DNA of 10,918 nt from contig DAOWMJ010000049.1 of the NCBI GenBank assembly GCA_030643145.1, positions 1 to 10,918 on the forward strand, in the 5' to 3' direction. Position numbers and translations under genes: made by a program. This document shows positions 5,287 through 10,918 of this stretch, in pieces. The DNA comes from Candidatus Latescibacterota bacterium (GTDB lineage: Bacteria; Krumholzibacteriota; Krumholzibacteriia; Krumholzibacteriales; WJIX01). Position 1 is the first letter of the stretch. Each line of letters starts with the position of its first letter. The notes beneath the pieces are model-generated. The model saw only the letters and a program-made list of their open reading frames with translations, was not told the origin of the DNA and did no database searches.

Positions 5287-8145
5287 CTATTTTTTTAAAA
5301 CTTCGCTTAATAAGCTCAGCAATTTTTTCATGCTGTATGGTTTTTCGACAACACCTTTGAACCCAAAATCAGCATAGCTTGACATAACAGGATCATTAGC
5401 GTATCCACTGGAAACAACACACTTTGCTTCCGGATCAATCGCAAGAACCTCCTTGATTGCTTTCTTCCCGCCGATTCCTCCTGGAATTGTAAGATCCATA
5501 ATAACAACGTCAAAAGACTCGCCGGCTGCTACCGATTGTTTGTACATCTCTATTGCCTGCTTGCCTCCCGATGCCGTCTTAACAGAATATCCACTTTTTC
5601 TAAGCATCCTTTTTGTAAAATTACAAATTGCTTCTTCATCATCCATCACAAGTATTTTGACATTTTCCCCTGTGGCAGAACGAATGGGTTCAGATTCCTT
5701 TGTTTCCATCAGTTGCTTTGATTCAGAAGCGGGCATATATATGGTAAAGATTGTTCCTTTACCAAGTTCCGAATCAACAATTATATGCCCTCCGTGCTTT
5801 TTTATAATTGAATAGACCGTTGTCAGTCCCAGACCGTTACCTGCCTGCTTAGTGCTGAAATAAGGGTCGAATATTTTGTCGATGTGCTTCTGATCTATAC
5901 CTGTTCCCTCATCCCGCACTGTAGCCTTGATATATTTTCCCTGATTAAGATTTGGCACCGCGTCCTCTGAGACATCCATATTCTCCAACGTAATAAACAA
6001 ATGCCCTCCATCCGGCATTGCCTGGTCGGCATTTATCGCGAGATTAGAAAACACCTGCTGCACTTGCCCCTTATCCACTTCAGCCATACACAGATCTTCC
6101 GCCCACTCAAAAACCGGCATCACATTGCTGCCGGAAAGGTTAAAACGCACTATTTCCTCTATGAGCCCGCCAATGCTGACATCCTCTTTGACTGGCTCTC
6201 CCCCCTTCGCAAAAGTCAATAACTGCTTGGTAAGACTAATTGCTCTGTTCATAGAGGTTCCCGCTTCTTCAAGAGCGTTGAATGCAGGATGACCTTTGGG
6301 AAGGGCATCCCTGGCAATAGCAATATTTCCAAATAATGCTGTCAAAATATTGTTGAAATCATGCGCTATACCGCCTGCCAGTATACCGATACTCTCCAGT
6401 TTATCCTTTTTTTGCAGCTCTTCCTCCGCCCGTTTGCGCGCTGTGATATCCTTTACGTGTTCGACTATACCGATTACGAGCCCTTCATCGTTTTTGATCG
6501 GATATACGGAAAGTTCTTTCCATCCGGTCGGTTTCTCTACTGACGGATAGGGAACAATCTCAACATGTGTTTTTCCTGTTTCGATGGTTAGAACAGAAGG
6601 ACACCACGGACACGGATCTTCCCTTTGCTGATAAACTTGATAACATTTCTTGCCCATCAGCGACTTCTGGTCGCCATACATCTGCTCCATCTTCGAATTG
6701 ACCCGCATAATATTCAGGTCCAAATCCAAAAGGCTGATTCCATCAGTGATTCCATCGAATACATCCCGTAGCATTCCTTCACTCTTTAACAGCTCCTCCT
6801 CTACCCGTTTACGATCAGTTATATCCGTATGAGTTCCCACAAATCGTGTTGGAGTTCCGTCCTCAGCCCGTTCTACAACAACACCCCGTCCCATTATCCA
6901 CACCCAACCGCCGTTTTTTCGCGCAAACCGAAATTCGACAATAAACCGATCGATCTCACCTTTCAGATGTTTTTCAACTGTCTCCATTACATTTTTTATA
7001 TCATCCGTATGAACCCGTTTCTGAAATTCTTTTAAATCATGGGGAAACTCATCAACTTCATATCCGGCCATTTCATAATATCTTGGATCGAAATTAACTT
7101 CATTTGTCTTTAGGTTCCAATCCCAGGTTCCATCATTCGCGGCAATCATTATCTTGGCTAGTCTGTCTTCATTTTTACGCAGATCCTCCCGCAAAACGTA
7201 CTCCTCAGTCACATCCCGGAATACCAACACGACACCTGTTATATTCCCCTCTGCGTCCCGGATGGGAGCGCCGGAATCAGCAATCTGGTATTCGGCGCCA
7301 TCTTTTGCTATAAGTATTGTACTATTAGCAAGACCGACTATTGTTCCTTTTTTAATCACCTGTTCAACCGGGTTTTCGACAACCTTCCCTGTATTAGCCT
7401 GAATGATATTAAACACCTGGGCGAGCGGTTTGCCTTCTGCTTCACTAAGTTTCCAGCCGGTCAATTTCTCCGCAATCGGATTCATTACCATAATATTTCC
7501 ATCCAAATTTGTGGAAATTACAGCATCTCCGATGGAATTGAGTGTGGTACTTATCCTGGTCTCATTTTCCCGAACCGTTTTAACAATTTGACAGTTATGA
7601 AGATCAGTCAGTCCCCGTTCTGCGAGTACAACGATCATTTCACGTAAAAATTCCAGCGTTTTCTCGAACTTCTCTTCCGTTACAACCGGTACCTCCCCAA
7701 GCGCTTCGAGGTAGGCATTCATATCATAGCCGTATGTTTCAGCCTGCTTTTTGAACCTCTCGATGTCGGGTTCCGAGAAAAAGGTCTGGCCGGTGAACAA
7801 ACTCGCTATACGCGTCCCTTTTATGGTAATGGGAGTTACTCCAGTAACCAGCCCATTTTTGCAATAGTGAATATTTATCTTCTTCTGTTTCTTTAAACCC
7901 GCGTTAAGTTCCAGATCACTCTGCTTGCAATGCGCTTTTGAATCCTCGACAACACGGTGAAACTTTGTACAGATATCCCGCCAGCCGGTAACGATAAGAA
8001 AATCCCGGTCTGGATATGAGGCAATAGTCGTAGCAAATCCTGTAGCCTGAGAAAATAATTCTAGCACCTCTCGTAAATATTCAACATTCACAAGATCTTT
8101 GAATGAGTATTTCCCATCAACCAAGCGTTTATGTTGAGATTTCAT
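5287..8145 (-). CDS. PocR-PAS-PAS-PAS hybrid histidine kinase with receiver domain
   Basis: A 952-residue sensor kinase with no membrane segment, so probably cytoplasmic. Order: PocR ligand-binding domain (about 14-182) with the conserved Cys59, Cys73 and Cys95; three PAS domains (about 195-318, 325-446, 455-572), the third with a PCPWCPS element (near 511-517); HisKA with the H-box IAHDFNN and phospho-acceptor His595; HATPase_c with N-box SNLAINAD, G1 DEGTGI, F-box FDPYFSTK and G2 GNGLGL; then a receiver (about 828-952) with the acidic pair DD (835-836), phospho-acceptor Asp884 and Lys935. PocR domains are thought to bind small organic metabolites, as in the propanediol regulator. No output regulator is adjacent, so phosphate may pass His to Asp internally and on to a remote Hpt protein. 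Start: ATG at 8145 has GGAAGA 8 bases upstream; ATG 8160 and TTG 8169 are possible in-frame alternatives. The architecture is firm; the ligand is unknown. Confidence 0.93.
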   Translation of the reverse strand: MKSQHKRLVDGKYSFKDLVNVEYLREVLELFSQATGFATTIASYPDRDFLIVTGWRDICTKFHRVVEDSKAHCKQSDLELNAGLKKQKKINIHYCKNGLVTGVTPITIKGTRIASLFTGQTFFSEPDIERFKKQAETYGYDMNAYLEALGEVPVVTEEKFEKTLEFLREMIVVLAERGLTDLHNCQIVKTVRENETRISTTLNSIGDAVISTNLDGNIMVMNPIAEKLTGWKLSEAEGKPLAQVFNIIQANTGKVVENPVEQVIKKGTIVGLANSTILIAKDGAEYQIADSGAPIRDAEGNITGVVLVFRDVTEEYVLREDLRKNEDRLAKIMIAANDGTWDWNLKTNEVNFDPRYYEMAGYEVDEFPHDLKEFQKRVHTDDIKNVMETVEKHLKGEIDRFIVEFRFARKNGGWVWIMGRGVVVERAEDGTPTRFVGTHTDITDRKRVEEELLKSEGMLRDVFDGITDGISLLDLDLNIMRVNSKMEQMYGDQKSLMGKKCYQVYQQREDPCPWCPSVLTIETGKTHVEIVPYPSVEKPTGWKELSVYPIKNDEGLVIGIVEHVKDITARKRAEEELQKKDKLESIGILAGGIAHDFNNILTALFGNIAIARDALPKGHPAFNALEEAGTSMNRAISLTKQLLTFAKGGEPVKEDVSIGGLIEEIVRFNLSGSNVMPVFEWAEDLCMAEVDKGQVQQVFSNLAINADQAMPDGGHLFITLENMDVSEDAVPNLNQGKYIKATVRDEGTGIDQKHIDKIFDPYFSTKQAGNGLGLTTVYSIIKKHGGHIIVDSELGKGTIFTIYMPASESKQLMETKESEPIRSATGENVKILVMDDEEAICNFTKRMLRKSGYSVKTASGGKQAIEMYKQSVAAGESFDVVIMDLTIPGGIGGKKAIKEVLAIDPEAKCVVSSGYANDPVMSSYADFGFKGVVEKPYSMKKLLSLLSEVLKK

Positions 8146-8234
8146 AGTTAAATCTTCCATCAAATCCAACGGGTTTCATTCCCCGGGTATACATAACTGC
8201 GACCGCGATAGATTTTGTATGTCAGACATCAATT

Positions 8235-9347
8235 CTAACTATTTCTGGCGGCAAGCATCTTGTCAATTTCGCCCAGGAGAGTTTTTAAATAACTTCCTTT
8301 TAACACCTTATACTTCTTACCGTTAGTGAAAAGTACTGCCCCCCCGGGGGTTCCGGCAATGCCAATGTCAGCTTCCCTAGCCTCGCCGGGACCGTTAACC
8401 TCACACCCCATTACAGCCACTTTTATCCCCCCGCGCCTCGAAAGAATCTCCCTTTCCAAGGCGCCGGCTATTTCCAATACGTCCAGGTGGGATCTTCCAC
8501 ATGTAGGGCAGGATATTATCTTCGGGATATCATTCCTGGCTCCGAGAGAAGAAAGAAGAGCCGAGGCAACAATTATTTCATTTACCGGATCGCCTGAAAG
8601 AGAAACTCTCATGGTGTCGCCTATCCCTTCAACCAGAAGGAGAGTCAAAGAGAACGCGGATCTTGCCGCGCCGCTGAGAACCGGCCCGGCTTCCGTTACA
8701 CCTATATGAATGGGATAATCATTATCAGCGGCAAAAAGTCTATTTGTCTCAACATTAATCATTGGATCCGAAGATTTTATACTGAAAACCAAATTGGTAA
8801 ACCCGATGCTTTCCATTATCTCAAGAGATCCAACGGCACTTTCAAACAAAGCTCTCGCGGGATCATTTCTGTAAAGCGATATTAGTTTCTTCTCCAGACT
8901 CCCTGAATTAACGCCGATCCTGATCGGGATTCCCATATCATCCGCGGCGGCGGCTACTTCTCTGACTTTTTCCTTCCCTCCAATATTGCCGGGGTTAATC
9001 CTTAATCCAGCCACCCCTTCCCGTGCAGATTTCACGGCAAGTCTAAAATCAAAATGAATATCAGCGATTACAGGCATTGAGCTTTGTTCGCAAATATCTC
9101 CGAGAATATCAATATCGTTTTGATCTTTAACCGCGACCCGTACTATATCGCATCCCGCCGAGGCAAGCTCATCAAATTCCTTTAATACAGCATCCTTTTC
9201 ACAAGCCGCGTGAGTGCTCATTGATTGAATAGAGATCGGGGCGTCTCCCCCGACAGGAATCTTTCCGTAATATACCTTTCTTGTCACCCTTCTTTCCTGA
9301 ATTATTCTGCCGCTGTATTCTCCCCCCGATTTTTTCCCTTTTTTCAT
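8235..9347 (-). CDS. ispG: 4-hydroxy-3-methylbut-2-en-1-yl diphosphate synthase (IspG/GcpE)
   Basis: A 370-residue enzyme of the MEP pathway. It reductively converts 2-C-methyl-D-erythritol 2,4-cyclodiphosphate to HMBPP, using electrons from ferredoxin or flavodoxin and a [4Fe-4S] cluster. The N-terminal TIM-barrel part shows PISIQSMST (37-45), VIADIHFDFRLA (93-104), GLRINPGNIG (114-123), IRIGVNSGSLEKK (142-154) and GVTEAGPVLSGA (216-227). The cluster domain has SCPTCGR with Cys280 and Cys283, and GCEVNGPGEA with Cys315 and Glu322, the residues expected to ligate the cluster. The length matches the short bacterial type without the plant/chlamydial insert. The ATG overlaps the selB stop as ATGA, and no strong Shine-Dalgarno is seen, which suggests translational coupling to SelB. 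An extra basic N-terminus (MKKGKK) precedes the usual start of homology. The call is near certain. Confidence 0.97.
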   Translation of the reverse strand: MKKGKKSGGEYSGRIIQERRVTRKVYYGKIPVGGDAPISIQSMSTHAACEKDAVLKEFDELASAGCDIVRVAVKDQNDIDILGDICEQSSMPVIADIHFDFRLAVKSAREGVAGLRINPGNIGGKEKVREVAAAADDMGIPIRIGVNSGSLEKKLISLYRNDPARALFESAVGSLEIMESIGFTNLVFSIKSSDPMINVETNRLFAADNDYPIHIGVTEAGPVLSGAARSAFSLTLLLVEGIGDTMRVSLSGDPVNEIIVASALLSSLGARNDIPKIISCPTCGRSHLDVLEIAGALEREILSRRGGIKVAVMGCEVNGPGEAREADIGIAGTPGGAVLFTNGKKYKVLKGSYLKTLLGEIDKMLAARNS

Positions 9348-10918
9348 TTTTCGCCCGTCTCCGCCAGCCTTGGCCCCGCAACCCTGGCATTTCCAACCCT
9401 TTTTGTATATTTCTCGCTGTCAAGATACTCCAAAATCGGGACCGCGAACTTGCGTGAAATATCGAACATTTTCTTGAATTCTCCTATAGTCATTTCGTTT
9501 CCGGTTGCCAGAAAATCTCTTACCTTCTTCAGGGTTTTATCCATATATTCAGCATGGATATACTCAGTCTGCTTAATTCTCACCACACTTTCCCTCTCAC
9601 GCAGAATATGCAGATATCCCTCCAACTGCTTTTTATCATATTCTTCAGTAAAGCTTATTAACGGCGAAAATTCAAACCTGTTTCCCAAAATTCTTTTTTC
9701 AATTTTCAGGAGTATATGTTCTTCCTCTTTTGACAACGCTCTGTGAGCACTGCCTGATCTCACCAACCCCTCCTTAAAGAAAAGCCATCCTTCTTTTTCG
9801 CCTTTCTCCATAAGAGAATCGAACAGGGGGGTTCGGTCCAATTTAAGTTTTGCTTTAAGCTCCTCTTTATCCATTCCCCATATTAAATTATTTTTATTGC
9901 TAAACTGCTCAAGAACATTCTTAAGCTCTTTTTCCTTCTTGCCGGCATTAGCCGAACTAACAAGTACCCGCCCAACTCTCCAAATATCACCGTTCTTTTC
10001 AAGTTTTTTAACAAGTTTCACGATATCTTCGATGGCAAATCCGAACTTTTCAATACTATCGGGCAAAACCCCCTTTTCGCCCGCCCGATCAATCAGCATT
10101 TGTACTATTTCTTTCCCGTTCCCATCCTTTAGAATTTTTAATTCTTTAATAACCTTTTCGCTAGAGCCCTTTGTTTTGTCGGGTAGAGGATCAAGTATCC
10201 TGCCGCCACCCACTACTCGCATCGGCGAATATGTTCTTAATACAAACTTGTCCCCAGCCATAGCGACCGTTGGTTTTTCAAGTCTCAGCTGAATGAACCC
10301 GGCAAGACCTCTGTCCAATTTTTCATTGCCAAGTAAAACAGCCCTGCAGAGTATCTCTCCGGCAGCGTAATGAAACCTTAATCGCTGCCTATTTTTTATC
10401 GCCGAGCCGGACATCGTGCTGACTTCCACCACGGCATTCAGCATTCTCGTCAGCTTGAGTTTGCCGGGCGTTAAGAGTTGATCCCCTATTGAAATTTCAT
10501 TCGTCTTAGCTCCATGAAGCGCAAGCGCTATTCGCATACCACTACTTGTTTCTTCTAGCGAAGTGTCAAAAGTTTGAATTTCCCGCACCCTCACTCTTCT
10601 GCCAATAGGTTCAAGGACAAGTTCGTCCCCGGCAGATGTTTTTCCGCCCCATGTAGTACCGGTTATAATAGTCCCGATACCCGCTCTCGAAAAAACCCTG
10701 TCCACAGGAATCCGGAAAAATCGATCCATTTTCTTTTTTTCAAGCTGCTTACACTGGTTCGTCAGAATACGTTTTAATTCATCCAGCCCTTCACCCGAGA
10801 CAGTCGAGGTACGGACAAAAGGCGAATTTTCAAGGGGTGTACCCTTTAGAAGATCCTTGACTTCACTCTCAACTATACGGACAAGTTCCGGATCAGCCAA
10901 ATCCATCTTGGTAATAAC
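9344..10918 (-). CDS. selB: Selenocysteine-specific elongation factor SelB (5' end missing)
   Basis: SelB is the EF-Tu-like GTPase that delivers Sec-tRNA to in-frame UGA codons by binding a SECIS hairpin in the mRNA. The frame is open to the right edge, giving 524 visible residues. The first ones, VITKMD, form the G4 specificity motif (T/NKxD), so about 110 residues with G1-G3 are outside; the ATG at 10906 lies inside G4 and is not the start. Then come domain II (RIPVDRVFSRAGIGTIITGT, near residues 69-88), domain III (LRTYSPMRVVGGGRILDP), which is typical of SelB and not of EF-Tu, and a long C-terminal region of winged helices. The last winged helix has ISRKFAVPILEYLDSEKY and KRVGNARV, matching the RNA-binding WH4 as I recall it. 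The stop overlaps the ispG start. Its presence predicts selA, selC, selD and selenoproteins elsewhere in the genome; none is visible here. Confidence 0.95.
   Translation of the reverse strand, partial: VITKMDLADPELVRIVESEVKDLLKGTPLENSPFVRTSTVSGEGLDELKRILTNQCKQLEKKKMDRFFRIPVDRVFSRAGIGTIITGTTWGGKTSAGDELVLEPIGRRVRVREIQTFDTSLEETSSGMRIALALHGAKTNEISIGDQLLTPGKLKLTRMLNAVVEVSTMSGSAIKNRQRLRFHYAAGEILCRAVLLGNEKLDRGLAGFIQLRLEKPTVAMAGDKFVLRTYSPMRVVGGGRILDPLPDKTKGSSEKVIKELKILKDGNGKEIVQMLIDRAGEKGVLPDSIEKFGFAIEDIVKLVKKLEKNGDIWRVGRVLVSSANAGKKEKELKNVLEQFSNKNNLIWGMDKEELKAKLKLDRTPLFDSLMEKGEKEGWLFFKEGLVRSGSAHRALSKEEEHILLKIEKRILGNRFEFSPLISFTEEYDKKQLEGYLHILRERESVVRIKQTEYIHAEYMDKTLKKVRDFLATGNEMTIGEFKKMFDISRKFAVPILEYLDSEKYTKRVGNARVAGPRLAETGEK

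Noticed and set aside
5453..5815. 120-codon plus-strand open frame
   Set aside because: It lies opposite the receiver and ATPase domains of the kinase, which have intact motifs in the minus frame.
8171..8200. CCCGGG and possible hairpin between ispG and the kinase as a terminator
   Set aside because: Only a 4-bp stem could be drawn and there is no U-tract.
8339..8350. C7G5 tract in ispG as a phase-variation or regulatory site
   Set aside because: It lies in a conserved coding part of an essential gene, encoding GTPGGA, and is explained by codon choice.
8326..8709. 127-codon plus-strand open frame
   Set aside because: It lies antisense to the Fe-S domain of ispG; proline/serine-rich with no recognisable content.
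9225..9746. 173-codon plus-strand open frame across the selB-ispG junction
   Set aside because: It is antisense to two firmly identified genes, rich in Ser/Phe/Leu as expected from the complement of Lys/Glu-rich coding, and has no domain.
1..10918. Selenoprotein gene, CRISPR array, tRNA or insertion sequence
   Set aside because: I looked because SelB is present and the region has gaps. I saw no in-frame TGA extending a recognisable protein, no regular spaced repeats, no cloverleaf and no transposase or terminal inverted repeats.

Overview
The window looks like a chromosomal segment of an uncultivated, probably Gram-negative and anaerobe-leaning bacterium. The clues are an oxygen-sensitive MEP-pathway Fe-S enzyme (IspG), a selenocysteine elongation factor (SelB), a PocR/PAS hybrid histidine kinase, and an MFSD1-like MFS transporter of a kind I associate with Bacteroidota and neighbouring phyla. 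There is no 16S or other marker, so I do not name a phylum. I see no insertion sequence, CRISPR array, tRNA or phage gene.

Layout: (1) Bases 1-1392, plus strand: an MFS transporter cut off at the left edge, followed by a good intrinsic terminator (1423-1457). (2) 1543-3849, minus: a large membrane GT39-like glycosyltransferase fused to a six-repeat PD40/TolB-like beta-propeller; it converges on the transporter gene. (3) 3850-4264: about 415 bases with no convincing gene. (4) 4265-5140, minus: a ParA/Soj-type ATPase with no ParB beside it; its start is fixed by a near-perfect Shine-Dalgarno. (5) 5287-8145, minus: a soluble-looking PocR-PAS-PAS-PAS-HisKA-HATPase-REC hybrid kinase. (6) 8235-9347, minus: ispG. 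(7) 9344-10918, minus: the C-terminal five-sixths of selB, running off the right edge and overlapping ispG by 4 bases (ATGA).

All five minus-strand genes point the same way. Only selB-ispG is clearly one operon. The kinase starts 89 bases below ispG and might be read through. ParA has a 146-base leader with a possible sigma70-type promoter, and the glycosyltransferase is separated by the 415-base gap. The genes do not form an obvious single pathway. They combine housekeeping (isoprenoid precursors, Sec translation), sensing, an orphan partition-type ATPase and a surface or envelope glycosyltransferase.

The item most worth a second look is the GT39-propeller fusion, which also carries G7 and G8 tracts in its propeller. 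Next are the two-helix, AT-rich insertion in the MFSD1-like transporter and the orphan ParA. I did not find compelling evidence for a wholly new multi-gene system.
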